Origin: Streptomonospora sp. PA3
Lineage (GTDB): Bacteria; Actinomycetota; Actinomycetes; Streptosporangiales; Streptosporangiaceae
Reading direction: 5' to 3'
NCBI RefSeq assembly: GCF_009728995.1
Contig: NZ_VTZW01000009.1
Coordinates: forward strand, 491,644-555,643
Length of the DNA stretch: 64,000 bases
Made by a program: the position numbers and the translations under genes. The notes under the pieces were generated by a model that worked only from the letters and a program-made list of their open reading frames with translations, was not told where the DNA came from and did not search any database. Of the stretch, positions 25,039-34,420 are shown piece by piece. The first letter of the stretch is position 1. Each line of letters opens with the position of its first letter.

Positions 25039-25734
25039 TCAGCGGCGGCAGCGTAGGTGGAGGAAGAAGGGGTGCTGGGCCGCTGGGGCGAGTCTGGGCT
25101 CGGAGCGGACCGCGGCCTCATCGGGGCGCGGCTCGCGCAGGGACTCGATGACGAAGCCGGCGGCTTCAAGAGCGCGGGTGTAGGTGTCCAGCGGGCGGTC
25201 GATCGCCTCGAACGTCATCGTCAGGCCGTTGGTCTCGACGTGCTCGGCCAGGCGGTGCTGGGCGAAGTAGGGAGTCAGGTGCTCGGCGGGCCGGTTGAGG
25301 GGATGGACGATCGCCGCGCAGAGCAGGCCGCCGGGGGTGAGGACGCGCGCGCATTCGGAGATCGCGGCGGCGGGGTCGTCCATGTCGTGCAGGCTCATGA
25401 ACGCCACGATCAGGTCGGCCGATCCGGTGCGGACGGGGAGCGCGGTCCCGCTGCCGTGGAGTACGCGCTCGTAGCCGCCTGCCTCGTGGGCGCGCCGGGC
25501 CAGCGTAGGCGAGCTGTCGACCCCCATGACCCGGTGGCCGGCGGATGCCAGGAGCCGGCCGACGCGCCCTTCGCCGCAGCCGAGGTCGAGCGTGAGCCGT
25601 CCCGGAGGCGGCAGCAGGGGTGTGAACGAAGGCCAGTTGAGCTCGGAGAAGTACACGTCATGGCCTGCCGTGCGGGTCCACGCGATCCATTCGGCGGCCC
25701 GGTGTTCCCACGCCTGCGCAAGCTGCTCGGCCAT
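25039..25734 (-). CDS. class I SAM-dependent methyltransferase
   Basis: 231 aa from ATG 25734 (MAEQLAQAWEH); a longer reading frame exists but has unlikely composition. Motif I is LDLGCGEGRVGRLLA, motif II VMGVDSSP, motif III DLIVAFMSLHDMDD, and then RVLTPGGLLCAAIVHP, a standard ubiE/methyltransf_11 layout. The substrate is a small molecule by family habit but cannot be named. It is the first chromosomal gene right of tRNA-Lys, divergent from the dehydrogenase at 26,105. Confidence 0.8.
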   Translation of the reverse strand: MAEQLAQAWEHRAAEWIAWTRTAGHDVYFSELNWPSFTPLLPPPGRLTLDLGCGEGRVGRLLASAGHRVMGVDSSPTLARRAHEAGGYERVLHGSGTALPVRTGSADLIVAFMSLHDMDDPAAAISECARVLTPGGLLCAAIVHPLNRPAEHLTPYFAQHRLAEHVETNGLTMTFEAIDRPLDTYTRALEAAGFVIESLREPRPDEAAVRSEPRLAPAAQHPFFLHLRCRR

Positions 25735-26104
25735 GAAGCGGGATTCTACAGACCCGCCCGCGGCTGCGTTCCCGAAGCGGTCGGGCGGGCCCGGCCGTGA
25801 GCGTGGCGCCCCGGTGCGCATCATCGGCGCTCGCAGCGCCCGCCCGGTGCCACCGGGCCCGCGAGCGCGCGGCGCCCCGCGGCCGGTCCCGTCTCGGCGG
25901 ACGCGGCCGCGGGCACCACCACCGCGCTCCCGCACGGTGGCCGACCGGCCACGGCAGGCGCGCCGACTCCGCCTCGCCGAGCCGGCCTGGCCTGGCGGCC
26001 CGACCGGGCCCTGCGGACCCTCCGCGCCGACGGGTTTGCGGTGTCGCGGGGCGGCTAAGCATGGGTGAGAACCGTGGTGGAGTCGGCCGACGAAGGGGCA
26101 GACC
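25735..26104. other. 370-base divergent intergenic region
   Basis: No supported gene. It separates the minus-strand methyltransferase from the plus-strand dehydrogenase and should carry both promoters. The sequence is very GC-rich in the middle and no clear operator palindrome was seen. Confidence 0.4.
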
Positions 26105-27166
26105 ATGCGCGCAGTCACCGTTAGCCCGGACCGCGAGGACCCGCTGGAGGTGCGCGAGCTGCCCGAACCGGAGCCGGGGCCGGGGGAGCTGCTGGTCCAA
26201 GGGCTCGCCCTGGGCGTCTGCGGCACCGACCGCGAGATCATCTCCGGCGGCCACGGCGCGCTGCCCGAAGGGCGCGACTGGCTCGTCCTCGGCCACGAGT
26301 CGCTGGGTCGGGTGCGCCGCGCGCCCGAGGGCAGCGGGTTCGCCGAAGGGGACCTCGCCGTGGGCGTCGTCCGCCGACCCGACCCCGTGCCCTGCGGGGC
26401 CTGCGCGCGGGGCGAGTTCGACATGTGCCGCAACGGCCGCTACACCGAGCGGGGCATCAAGGCGATCGACGGCTTCGGCGCGCAGGCCTGGACGATCGAA
26501 CCCGAGTACGCCGTGAAGCTGGACCCCGGGCTGGAGCGTGTAGGCGTGCTCATGGAGCCCACCACCGTGGTCGCCAAGGCCTGGGAGCAGATCGAGCGCG
26601 TGGGCGGCCGCTCCTGGTTCGATCCGCGGCGCGTGCTGGTCACGGGCGCCGGACCGATCGGCATGCTCGCCGCCCTGCTGGGCAAGCAGCGCGGCCTTGA
26701 CGTGCACGTGCTCGACCGGGTGACCGAGGGCCCCAAACCGCCGCTCGTGCGGGATCTCGGTGCCGAGTACCACACCGAGGACATCGAGCGCGTGATGTCC
26801 GAGGTGGACCCCGACATCGTCATCGAGGCGACCGGAGCCGCCCGGCTGGTGTTCGAGGCCATGGCGGGCACCCCCGCCTACGGCATCGTCTGCCTCACCG
26901 GCGTCTCGCCGGCCGGTCGGCGCATCACCGTGGACGCCGGCAGCCTCAACCGCGACATCGTGTTGGAGAACGACGCGGTGGTGGGCTCGGTGAACGCGAA
27001 CCTGCGCCACTACCGGCAGGCGGCCGACGCGCTGGCCGCCGCCGACAGGGCGTGGCTGGAGCGCATCATCACCCGCCGCGTGCCGATCGACCGCGCGCAG
27101 GAGGCGTTCACTCCCCAGCCCGACGACATCAAGGCGGTGCTCGCCCTCGACCCGTCGGCGGAGTAG
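26105..27166 (+). CDS. glucose 1-dehydrogenase-like zinc medium-chain dehydrogenase
   Basis: 353 aa; ATG with GAAGGGGCAGACC upstream. The N-terminal GroES-like domain has GVCGTDRE (catalytic zinc Cys), GHES, and the structural-zinc loop CGACARGEFDMC. The Rossmann domain has GAGPIGMLAALLGKQRG near residue 180. GFGAQAW and LMEPTTVVAKAWEQ are typical of Sulfolobus-type glucose dehydrogenases, which oxidise glucose to gluconolactone with NAD(P)+. The sugar substrate is inferred from those motifs; other aldoses are possible. Confidence 0.8.
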   Translation: MRAVTVSPDREDPLEVRELPEPEPGPGELLVQGLALGVCGTDREIISGGHGALPEGRDWLVLGHESLGRVRRAPEGSGFAEGDLAVGVVRRPDPVPCGACARGEFDMCRNGRYTERGIKAIDGFGAQAWTIEPEYAVKLDPGLERVGVLMEPTTVVAKAWEQIERVGGRSWFDPRRVLVTGAGPIGMLAALLGKQRGLDVHVLDRVTEGPKPPLVRDLGAEYHTEDIERVMSEVDPDIVIEATGAARLVFEAMAGTPAYGIVCLTGVSPAGRRITVDAGSLNRDIVLENDAVVGSVNANLRHYRQAADALAAADRAWLERIITRRVPIDRAQEAFTPQPDDIKAVLALDPSAE

Positions 27167-27448
27167 CGGCGGCGGGGCCGGGCCCGAGCGGGTCCCGCGG
27201 TCGGCGGCGCGGCGCCTCACGCGCCGAGGGCCCCCGGCGGCCAAGGGGCACTTCGCCGCCTGCGGCGACTCGTCTGGAAATCCGGCGCAGCAGTGGATCC
27301 GGGATCCCGGGGCCCGGGCGGGGGCCCGCGGACCATGGTCGAGCCGCGACCCGTTTGCGGAGGCCCCCGGCGGGTCAGGGTTGCGGTCAGGGGAGCGCCA
27401 GGGGCGTTCCCGATGGGAAAGCGCGCGCCGGGAGGGCAGGCTGGAACC

Positions 27449-27709
27449 ATGAACGACAACTTCGGCAGCAAGAAGCTCAGGCGCAGCCGCCAGCAGCGGC
27501 TCCTCACCGGCGTGTGCGGCGGTATCGGGGAGTTCGCCGGCGTCGACGCCAATCTCGTCCGACTGGCCTTCGCGGTGTTCACGCTGATGGGCGGCAGCGG
27601 GGTCCTGCTCTACGTCATCGCCTGGCTCGTGATGCCCGAGGAGGGCGGCCAGGCGTCGATGCTCGAACACCTCATCCGCAACTTCCAAGGCAAGAAGTCC
27701 GACATCTGA
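27449..27709 (+). CDS. PspC domain membrane protein
   Basis: 86 aa from ATG 27449 (MNDNFGSKKLRRSRQQR). The PspC core is complete: LLTGVCGGIGEFAGVDANLVRLAFAVFTLMGG, with one hydrophobic hairpin (GVLLYVIAWLVMPEE). PspC proteins sit in the cytoplasmic membrane and take part in envelope stress responses, often with extra domains. This one is the bare domain with a short basic tail. The longer frame upstream is ignored because it has no ribosome binding site. Confidence 0.9.
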   Translation: MNDNFGSKKLRRSRQQRLLTGVCGGIGEFAGVDANLVRLAFAVFTLMGGSGVLLYVIAWLVMPEEGGQASMLEHLIRNFQGKKSDI

Positions 27710-27877
27710 TGTGGTCGCTCCGCGCCAGGCCGGGCTTCGTGGCACGGCTCCCCCGCGCCCTCGAACAGGCGAAGGGGGAGCCGGCCGGGCAGCGCGAGGC
27801 CGCGGCCCGCAAGGACACACGGCCGGGCGGTCGCACGGGGGCGTCCGCCACCCAGGGGGAGACGGCGCTCGCCTCCT

Positions 27878-27900
27878 AGCGGCGGCGCCGCTCCGCCGCT
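27878..27900. terminator. stem-loop between convergent genes
   Basis: Perfect 8-bp inverted repeat AGCGGCGG / CCGCCGCT with a 7-base loop, placed between the PspC gene (plus) and the MFS gene (minus). It can serve both directions. No T-run is present. Confidence 0.5.
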
Positions 27901-27965
27901 CGCCGGGGGGCGAGCGCGTCCGGAACGCGACCGCCCATCTGCGTGCCGCGCCGCCCCCGCGTCCC

Positions 27966-29468
27966 TCAGGTGGCGGCCGGTGCGGGCGTGTTCATCAGCT
28001 CGATGGCGCTGCGTGAGATCCGCGACCAGTGGACCGCCAGCCCCAGGGCGCACACCACGCCCACGGCGCCGGCGGCGGTGATGACCACCTGCGTGCTGGT
28101 GATCTCCACCAGCAGGCTGGCGAGGGCGATCCCGACGCCTTGCGCCGCCTGGAGTCCGGCCGCCACCAGGCCGAACGCCAGGCCGCGTCCCTCGCCCGGC
28201 ACACACAGCACGAACGCCGCGTTGGCGACGAACTGGTAGGACGCCGCCACGCCCGAGAGCACCATCAGGCCGACCATCCCCCACAGCGGGGGGTCGGCGA
28301 GCCAGACCAGCAGCGGCGCCGAGGCGGCCACGGCCAGCGGTCCGAGCATGTGCATGCGGGTCGCCGGGTTGATCAGCCGCGTCAGCACGAAGCCGCCCAC
28401 CACGGCCCCCAGCGACGGAGCCGCCATGATGAAGCCCGCCGCCGTGGCGCCGCCCCCGGCTTCGTCGGCCAGGGGGTTGGCCAGGCCGTAGGGCATCATG
28501 TAGATCCCGGCCAGCCACGCCAGCAGGCCCAGGGTGCGCAGGCGGGAATCGCCGAACACCAGTCGCGTGCCGTCGCGGGTCACCTGCCACAGCGAGGGGC
28601 GGGCGTCGCCCTCCTCGTGTGCCGCCGGGCGGTGGCGCACGCCGAGGTAGACGATCGCCGCCGAGGCCAGGAACGTCAGCCCGTTGTACATCACCGTGGA
28701 GTTGGCCCCGATGGCCGAGACGATCCAGCCGCCGGCGGCCAGCCCGACCAGGGTTCCGGTCTGCGAGGTCAGCTGCAGGATGGCCGATCCGGCGACGTAG
28801 CGCTCGCCCTGCACGATCTCGGCCATCAGCGCGGCGCGGGCGGCGCTGAAGGGCACGATCGGCAGGATCGACAGGAACAGCAGTCCCCAGATGGCCCAGA
28901 TCGGCAGGCCGGGGATGCCCATCGCGGCCACCAGCACCGCGCGGACGATGTCGCAGACGACGATCACCCGGCGCCGCGGGAAGAGGTCGGCCAGGCCCGA
29001 CAGCAGCGGCCCGCCCACGACCTGGGGGATGAAGGTGAGCGCGAGTGTGATCCCCGCGGCCAGCGCCGAGGACGTCTGCTGGTAGACGAGCACGGTGACG
29101 GCGATGTTGAGGAGGAAGTTCCCGGTGATCGCCAGGGCTTGGGCCGCCCACAGGGCGCGGAACTCGGGAACCCCCATGACCTCGCGGTAGCTGCGCCGCC
29201 AGTCGGAGGGCTGGGCCGGGTCGTCGCCGTCGGCCCCGCCGGGACCGCCGGTGTCGTCGGGGGTGCCGGGGCCGGAGCCGCCGGCGGAAGGGGAGGTCTC
29301 CTCGGCGGTCGCGGCGAGCGCGGTCGGCGCTTGGCCCTCCAGCGGCGGCTCGGCGCCCTCCTCGGGAACGGACTCGCTTGCGTCGGTTTCAGGGCGCGGT
29401 GGGTTCGCCTGTCCGCGAGCCTGAGGGGGGACGCTTGCTTCGCGGCTGTCCATGTGCGGATCGCCCAC
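27966..29468 (-). CDS. MFS transporter with long acidic N-terminal extension
   Basis: 500 aa. A GTG start is chosen because AAGGGAG lies 7 bases upstream; ATG 29453 (MDSREAS) is an alternative. The first 95 residues are hydrophilic, Pro/Gly/Asp/Glu-rich and predicted disordered. They are followed by about 12 membrane helices from ALWAAQALAITGNFLLNIAVTVLV onward, with the MFS loop LADLFPRRRVIVVCD between helices 2 and 3. The pattern fits the MFS_3 (TetA/enterobactin exporter-like) branch. The long N-terminal tail is unusual. The substrate is unknown. Confidence 0.82.
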   Translation of the reverse strand: MGDPHMDSREASVPPQARGQANPPRPETDASESVPEEGAEPPLEGQAPTALAATAEETSPSAGGSGPGTPDDTGGPGGADGDDPAQPSDWRRSYREVMGVPEFRALWAAQALAITGNFLLNIAVTVLVYQQTSSALAAGITLALTFIPQVVGGPLLSGLADLFPRRRVIVVCDIVRAVLVAAMGIPGLPIWAIWGLLFLSILPIVPFSAARAALMAEIVQGERYVAGSAILQLTSQTGTLVGLAAGGWIVSAIGANSTVMYNGLTFLASAAIVYLGVRHRPAAHEEGDARPSLWQVTRDGTRLVFGDSRLRTLGLLAWLAGIYMMPYGLANPLADEAGGGATAAGFIMAAPSLGAVVGGFVLTRLINPATRMHMLGPLAVAASAPLLVWLADPPLWGMVGLMVLSGVAASYQFVANAAFVLCVPGEGRGLAFGLVAAGLQAAQGVGIALASLLVEITSTQVVITAAGAVGVVCALGLAVHWSRISRSAIELMNTPAPAAT

Positions 29469-29728
29469 TCGGCGACTCCCTTACTGGGTCACAAAGGTGT
29501 CACGCTAAGTTGTTGGATGATGACCTACCGTTCCTGATGTGTACGCTTTTCCGCAAGTCATGGCGGCATATTCGTTTCTGTTTCGTTGTAGCCGCGTAGA
29601 TACCCGCTGCGCTTCATATTGCGGAAGTCCCGTTTTGACCAGGGAGTCCGCGGGTACTGCGGCGCGGTGCGGCGACTGCGCCGGGTGACCGGGGCGTTTC
29701 GGCGCCGCGGCCCCGGGCGGCGCCGGCC

Positions 29729-30082
29729 TCATCCCCACCCGAGCTCGTGGAGGCGCTCGTCGTCGATGCCGAAGTGGTGGGCGATCTCGTGCACCACGGT
29801 GATGCGGACCTCCTCGACGACGTCCTCGGGGCCGGCGCAGACCGCGCAGATCTCGCGCCAGTAGATGGAGATCTGATCGGGCAGCACGCCGAAGTAGCCG
29901 TCGCCGCGCTCGGTGAGCGGCACGCCCTCGTACAGGCCCAGCAGACCGGGTTCGGGCGGATCCTCCGCCACGACGATCACGACGTTGTCCATATAGCCGG
30001 TGAGCTCTTCGGGAATGGTGTCGAGGGCGTCGGCGACCAGCTCCTCGAATCGTGCGCGCGTTAGTTCGACCACGTCTCGCAT
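29729..30082 (-). CDS. zincin-like metallopeptidase family protein
   Basis: 117 aa. The zinc site HEIAHHFGI(D) near residue 100 is complete, with the downstream acidic DERL. The preceding pattern (FEELVADALDTIPEEL...NVVIVVAEDPP...LLGLYEGVPL) matches the short Zincin_1 family found throughout actinobacteria. The physiological substrate is unknown. It is divergent from the metallophosphoesterase gene. Confidence 0.9.
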   Translation of the reverse strand: MRDVVELTRARFEELVADALDTIPEELTGYMDNVVIVVAEDPPEPGLLGLYEGVPLTERGDGYFGVLPDQISIYWREICAVCAGPEDVVEEVRITVVHEIAHHFGIDDERLHELGWG

Positions 30083-30204
30083 TGTGCGTCATGGCCCAGG
30101 CGGTGACGAGTCCGATCCCGCCCGTCCACAGGGGCGGGGCCGGAGCCGTCCCGCCGGCGCGGGGCGCGCCGCAGGCAGGCGCCGGGACTGCGTTGGCACG
30201 CCGT

Positions 30205-31833
30205 ATGCACGGGCATGATGGAGAGGTGTTGTCGCGCGTGAGATCCCGCCTCGTCGAGGCCGGGCGAGCCGCCCCCGCCCGGTTCGCACGCATCCGCCGG
30301 GGCCGCACCTGGCGCGTCGCCGCCGTCGTGGTCGCCGCGCTGCTGGGCGGCTGGCTCGGGCTGTCCCTCGGCGGCCAGATCGTGACGCCGATCGGGCCCG
30401 CCGACGTGGAGTTCAGCGTGTCCCCCGACTGGGACGGCGAGACGGTCGTCGATGTCTCGCCGCTCGGCAGGCTGGCGTTCGACACCCATTCGGCGCCGCT
30501 GAGCTTCCGCGCCTCCATCGACGAGATCCGGCTGTCGGCGGCCCAGGAGATGTTCCAGAACCCCCAGGCGATCAACCGCATGGCCGAGAGCATCGGCGAC
30601 CAGCTGCGCGACGGCGTCATCCGGCTGTTCGCGCAGGCGGTGGGAGCCGCGGTGGCGGGGGCGGGAATCACCGCGCTCGTCCTGTTCCGCGACTGGCGGC
30701 GCGCGGGCCTGAGCGCGCTGACGGCCTTGCTCCTGCTCGCGGGCGCCGGCGGGCTCAGCGCGGCGACGTTCAACCCGGCGGCCATCGCCGAACCCCGCTA
30801 CACGGGTCTGCTGGCGGGCGCGCCGCAGGTGGTGGGCGGCGTGGAGAGCGCGGTCAGCCGGTTCTCGCAGTACCGCGAGCAGCTGGCGAGCCTGGTGGGC
30901 AACGTCTCCCAGCTCTACGAGGCCACCTCGACGCTGCCGGTCTATGAGAACGACGAGGACACCGTCCGCGTCCTGCACGTCTCCGACCTGCACCTGAATC
31001 CGGCCGCGTGGAACGTCATCCGGTCGCTGCGCGAGCAGTTCCAGGTGGACCTCATCGTCGACACCGGCGACATCACCGACAGGGGCAGCGCGGCCGAGGA
31101 CGCCTTCGTCGACGAGATCGAGTCTCTTGAGGTGCCCTACGTGTGGGTGCGCGGCAACCACGACTCGATGGGCACCCAGCGGGCGGTGGCCCAGCAGGAG
31201 AACGCCGTCGTGTTGGACGACGAGGTGCAGAAGGTGGAGGGCCTCGTCTTCTACGGTGCGGGCGACCCGCGCTTCACCCCGGACAAGACGCTCGACAACC
31301 CGACCGAGGAGGAGCTCGCGGCGATCGGCGCCGAACAGGTCGCCTCGATCGAGGGCCGCGATCGGCCGGTGGACGTCGCCGTGTTCCACGACGCCCGGCA
31401 GGGCCAGGCGTTCAGCGGCAGAGTCCCGCTGGTGCTGGCGGGCAACAGCCAGAACCGGTGGACCGAGCTGAAGCCCACGGGCACCCGCTACATGGTCCAG
31501 GGTTCGACCGGCGGCGCCGGCCTGCGCGCGCTGGACGGCGATTCGGACGCGCCGACGCCCTACCAGGCCTCGGTGCTGTACTTCGACCCCGAGTCCAAGC
31601 GGCTCCAGGCCTGGGACGCCGTCACGCTGGGCGGCCTGGGCCTGACGTCGGCGCAGATCGAGCGCCACATCTCGGAGAACCCCGACCGCGAGATCACCCC
31701 GCCCACGACCAGCCCGCAGCCGCCGACGCCGCCGGCGCCGACCACGCCCGCCTCGGGCGAGGCGACCCCCACCCAGGCACCCGCCGCGCGGCCCGAGCAG
31801 CCGACCCCGTCGCCGGCCGACTCGCCTCAGTGA
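30205..31833 (+). CDS. membrane-anchored metallophosphoesterase
   Basis: About 542 aa from ATG 30205; GTG 30226, TTG 30229 and GTG 30238 near GGAGAGG are possible starts. Three membrane helices lie in the first half (RVAAVVVAALLGGWLGLSL; VGAAVAGAGITALVLF; ALTALLLLAGAGGLSA). The calcineurin-like domain follows with HVSDLHL (DxH), DTGDITD (GDxxD) and RGNHD. The C-terminal 70 residues are Pro/Thr-rich, as in extracytoplasmic linkers. The catalytic domain probably faces outward. The substrate is unknown. Confidence 0.85.
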   Translation: MHGHDGEVLSRVRSRLVEAGRAAPARFARIRRGRTWRVAAVVVAALLGGWLGLSLGGQIVTPIGPADVEFSVSPDWDGETVVDVSPLGRLAFDTHSAPLSFRASIDEIRLSAAQEMFQNPQAINRMAESIGDQLRDGVIRLFAQAVGAAVAGAGITALVLFRDWRRAGLSALTALLLLAGAGGLSAATFNPAAIAEPRYTGLLAGAPQVVGGVESAVSRFSQYREQLASLVGNVSQLYEATSTLPVYENDEDTVRVLHVSDLHLNPAAWNVIRSLREQFQVDLIVDTGDITDRGSAAEDAFVDEIESLEVPYVWVRGNHDSMGTQRAVAQQENAVVLDDEVQKVEGLVFYGAGDPRFTPDKTLDNPTEEELAAIGAEQVASIEGRDRPVDVAVFHDARQGQAFSGRVPLVLAGNSQNRWTELKPTGTRYMVQGSTGGAGLRALDGDSDAPTPYQASVLYFDPESKRLQAWDAVTLGGLGLTSAQIERHISENPDREITPPTTSPQPPTPPAPTTPASGEATPTQAPAARPEQPTPSPADSPQ

Positions 31834-31938
31834 CCCGTCCGCGGCGAACCGCTTTGGCACCGGGGTGGAATCTCCCCTATGCTTGAGCCGTCCCGACGAC
31901 TGGCGAAGTGGGAAGTGGCGACCGCGTTCGTCGTCGAG

Positions 31939-32011
31939 GCCCCCATCGTCTAGTGGCCTAGGACGCCGCCCTTTCAAGGCGGTAACGCCGGTTCGAATCC
32001 GGTTGGGGGTA
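31939..32011 (+). tRNA. tRNA-Glu (anticodon TTC)
   Basis: 73 bases: 5' GCCCCCATCGTCTAGTGGCC, anticodon stem-loop CGCCGCCCTTTCAAGGCGG with TTC, T arm CCGGTTCGAATCCGG, and 3' GGGGGTA. This is the standard actinobacterial form, including the first base pair as G-U. It starts a three-tRNA cluster Glu-Asp-Phe. Confidence 0.96.
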
Positions 32012-32124
32012 CGGCTCCGGTCAAACCACTGCCGAAGGTCTGGCAGAATAAGACGCGGAGCGCGGAGCACGAAGATCCCGACCAATCGGACATCGTCGAG
32101 CCGCGCGACAACAGAACACAGCAA

Positions 32125-32199
32125 GGTCCTGTGGAGCAGCTAGGAGTGCTCGCCACCCTGTCAAGGTGGAGGCCGCGGGTTCAAATCCCGTCAGGACCG
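32125..32199 (+). tRNA. tRNA-Asp (anticodon GTC), copy 1
   Basis: 75 bases. The acceptor GGTCCTG pairs with CAGGACC and the discriminator is G. The anticodon loop CCTGTCAAGG carries GTC, and the T arm is CGGGTTCAAATCCCG. It is identical to the copy at 35,192-35,266. The 113-base spacer after tRNA-Glu holds no gene. Confidence 0.95.
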
Positions 32200-32225
32200 C
32201 CTCACACACCGCGAGGTGTCCCTGG

Positions 32226-32299
32226 GGCCAGGTAGCTCAGTTGGTACGAGCGTCCGCCTGAAAAGCGGAAGGTCGGCGGTTCGACCCCGTCCCTGGCCA
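32226..32299 (+). tRNA. tRNA-Phe (anticodon GAA)
   Basis: 74 bases. The acceptor GGCCAGG pairs with CCTGGCC and the discriminator is A. The D arm is GCTCAGTTGGTACGAGC and the anticodon stem-loop TCCGCCTGAAAAGCGGA has GAA. It is 26 bases after tRNA-Asp, so the two are probably co-transcribed. Confidence 0.95.
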
Positions 32300-32318
32300 C
32301 ACGTCAAGGCTGATGGAA

Positions 32319-32352
32319 ACGGCTCTCACCGAACACGGTGAGGGCTGTTTTC
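32319..32352 (+). terminator. Rho-independent-type terminator after the tRNA cluster
   Basis: Stem CTCACC / GGTGAG, extended by GGC...GGGC pairing, followed by TGTTTTCGTTT. It lies 20 bases after tRNA-Phe and has the T-run expected of an intrinsic terminator. Confidence 0.8.
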
Positions 32353-32549
32353 GTTTCGGGCGCTCGCGGTCATCCCGCCGGAAGTACCGGTCGAGCCGGT
32401 TGTCGATGCGGCGCCGGCCGCTCCGGTGCCGATCGCTCCCTGCCTGCCGCTCGCGGTTGCGCGTGAGCGGCTCGCCCTCACGCCGGCTTCGGCCGCGTTC
32501 CGTCCCCGCGCGCTTCGACGTGCTGAGCGCACGGGGGATGCTCGGGTAC

Positions 32550-33515
32550 ATGGAAGATCGAAACTCTGCTGTCGAGCCCTATGACTCCGGTCTGCTGGAG
32601 GTTCCAGACGGGCACGTCCTGTATTGGGAGACCGTCGGCGACCCGGCGGGTACACCGGCGGTGTACCTGCACGGCGGCCCGGGAGCGGGCTGCACCCGCG
32701 GCGCTCGGCGCCTGTTCGGCCTGGGCGGCTTCCGTGCGGTTCTCTTCGATCAGCGCGGCTGCGGGCGGAGCCGGCCGCCGGCCGGCGAGCCGGATGCGGA
32801 CCTTTCCGCAAACACCACCGCGCATCTGGTGGCCGACATCGAGCGGTTGCGCGAGCACTTGGGCATCGACAGGTGGATCGTCGTCGGGAACTCCTGGGGT
32901 GTGACGCTCGGCCTGGTCTATGCCCAGCGGCATCCGGAGCGGGTCCTGGCGATGGTGCTCGGCGCGGTGACGACGGGCACCAGGCGTGAGATCGACTGGA
33001 TCACTCGGGACATGGGACGGGTCTTTCCGCGCGAGTGGGAGCGCTTCGTCGCGGCGGTACCCGCAGACGAACGCGACGGGGACCTCTGCGCCGCCTACGC
33101 CCGGCTGCTGGCCGGCCCCGATCCCCAAACCCGGGAAGAGGCCGCACGGCAGTGGTGCGCTTGGGAGGACACGCACGTGTCCTTGATGCCGGGCTGGACA
33201 CCGAACCCCAGGTATGCGGACCCGGCGTTTCGCATGACCTTCGCCCGGCTCGTGACCCACTACTGGAGCCACGGCTGCTTCCTGGCCGATGATCAGGTCA
33301 TCGACGCGATGGACCGGCTGAGCGGCATCCCCGCGACACTGGTCCACGGACGCTTCGACGTCTCCGGGCCGCTGGACACCGCTTGGCGGCTCCACCGGGC
33401 CTGGCCGGGCAGCCGACTCGTCGTCGTCGACGATGCCGGCCACGGGGGCGGCGGCTTCACCGGCGAGCTCATCGCCGCCTTGCGCTCCTTCAAAGCAATC
33501 GACCCGTCTCGCTGA
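32550..33515 (+). CDS. pip: proline iminopeptidase (peptidase S33)
   Basis: 321 aa from ATG 32550 (MEDRNSAVEPYDSGLLEV); ATG 32538 is four codons upstream. Typical features are the oxyanion HGGPGAGC, DQRGCGRS, the nucleophile elbow GNSWGVTLGLVYAQRHP, the catalytic Asp in HGRFDVSG and the His in DAGHGG. WCAWEDTHVSL is a hallmark of the family. It is a cytoplasmic alpha/beta hydrolase releasing N-terminal proline from peptides. It is an ordinary housekeeping-type enzyme and complete. Confidence 0.94.
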   Translation: MEDRNSAVEPYDSGLLEVPDGHVLYWETVGDPAGTPAVYLHGGPGAGCTRGARRLFGLGGFRAVLFDQRGCGRSRPPAGEPDADLSANTTAHLVADIERLREHLGIDRWIVVGNSWGVTLGLVYAQRHPERVLAMVLGAVTTGTRREIDWITRDMGRVFPREWERFVAAVPADERDGDLCAAYARLLAGPDPQTREEAARQWCAWEDTHVSLMPGWTPNPRYADPAFRMTFARLVTHYWSHGCFLADDQVIDAMDRLSGIPATLVHGRFDVSGPLDTAWRLHRAWPGSRLVVVDDAGHGGGGFTGELIAALRSFKAIDPSR

Positions 33516-33718
33516 GCGATCCGCTCGCCCGGCGGGCGGGCCTGTTCGGCCGTGGGGGGGGAGCGTCGCGGACCGGCTGGAAGGGCGCATCGGGTGGGCC
33601 GGGGACATCGCCGCGACGCCGGATGCCCGCCTCGGCCCGCGGTGCCGTAGAGTCCACGGGCCGGGGGCGGCCTGCCGGGCGCGCCGCACACGGACACCGC
33701 GATCTCGGGAGGGCACCG

Positions 33719-34357
33719 GTGAGCATCGTCGATTTCCTGTTCCGCCGTCTCGACGAGGACGAGACCACGGCGCGGCGCGCCGCCGACTACCGCAGCAGGC
33801 CGGGCGGGGGAGAGGGCGTCTCCGGCTACGAGCGCTGGGTGTGGGTGGATGCGGCCACCGGGGAGCGCCCGCCGCGCAACCTGCATCAGGACATGCTTCG
33901 CGTCGAGAACGGGGCGCTGCTGCGCAGTGAGCAGGAGTACCCGATGCAGTCGGCCATGGGCACGTCGCCCGGCCACGTACTCCACGTGCGGAACGGCCAC
34001 CTCACCGTCAAGCAGGCGGTCGCCGACCACATCGTGCGCCATGACCCCGTGCACGTGGTGGCCGACATCGACGCCAAGCGGCGCATGGTGGCCGCGCACA
34101 CCCCCACCGGCGGCGCCTCCCGCGGCGACCCGACCTGCCCCAAGTGCGTGACCTGGCAAGAGGGCACGGCGGTCCCCGAGCCTTTCCCGTGCTTCACGCT
34201 GCTGCTGCTCGCCCAGCCCTACGGCGACCATCCCGAGCACGACCCCGAGTGGCAGAACCGCCTGCAGCGGTGGCCGCTGGTCGACCCGATGCAGGCGCTC
34301 CTCGAGAGGTTCGAAGGCCCCGGCTCACCTGAGGGCGGCTCCGAGTCCCCGTCCTGA
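33719..34357 (+). CDS. DUF6221-like hypothetical protein
   Basis: 212 aa; GTG with GGGAGGGCACC upstream. The DIDAKRRMVAAH segment, a CPKC pair and the PYGDHPEHDPEW end resemble DUF6221 proteins of actinobacteria (pattern: residues recorded as AKRRIL..H, then ADHPDY). The first 100 residues are longer than usual for that family. The function is unknown; the Cys pair may bind a metal. Confidence 0.65.
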   Translation: MSIVDFLFRRLDEDETTARRAADYRSRPGGGEGVSGYERWVWVDAATGERPPRNLHQDMLRVENGALLRSEQEYPMQSAMGTSPGHVLHVRNGHLTVKQAVADHIVRHDPVHVVADIDAKRRMVAAHTPTGGASRGDPTCPKCVTWQEGTAVPEPFPCFTLLLLAQPYGDHPEHDPEWQNRLQRWPLVDPMQALLERFEGPGSPEGGSESPS

Positions 34358-34420
34358 CCGCGGGAGCGATCGGCGGGGCGCCCGCCCGGCGACCGGCGTG
34401 TCCCACGCGGCACCCGGACC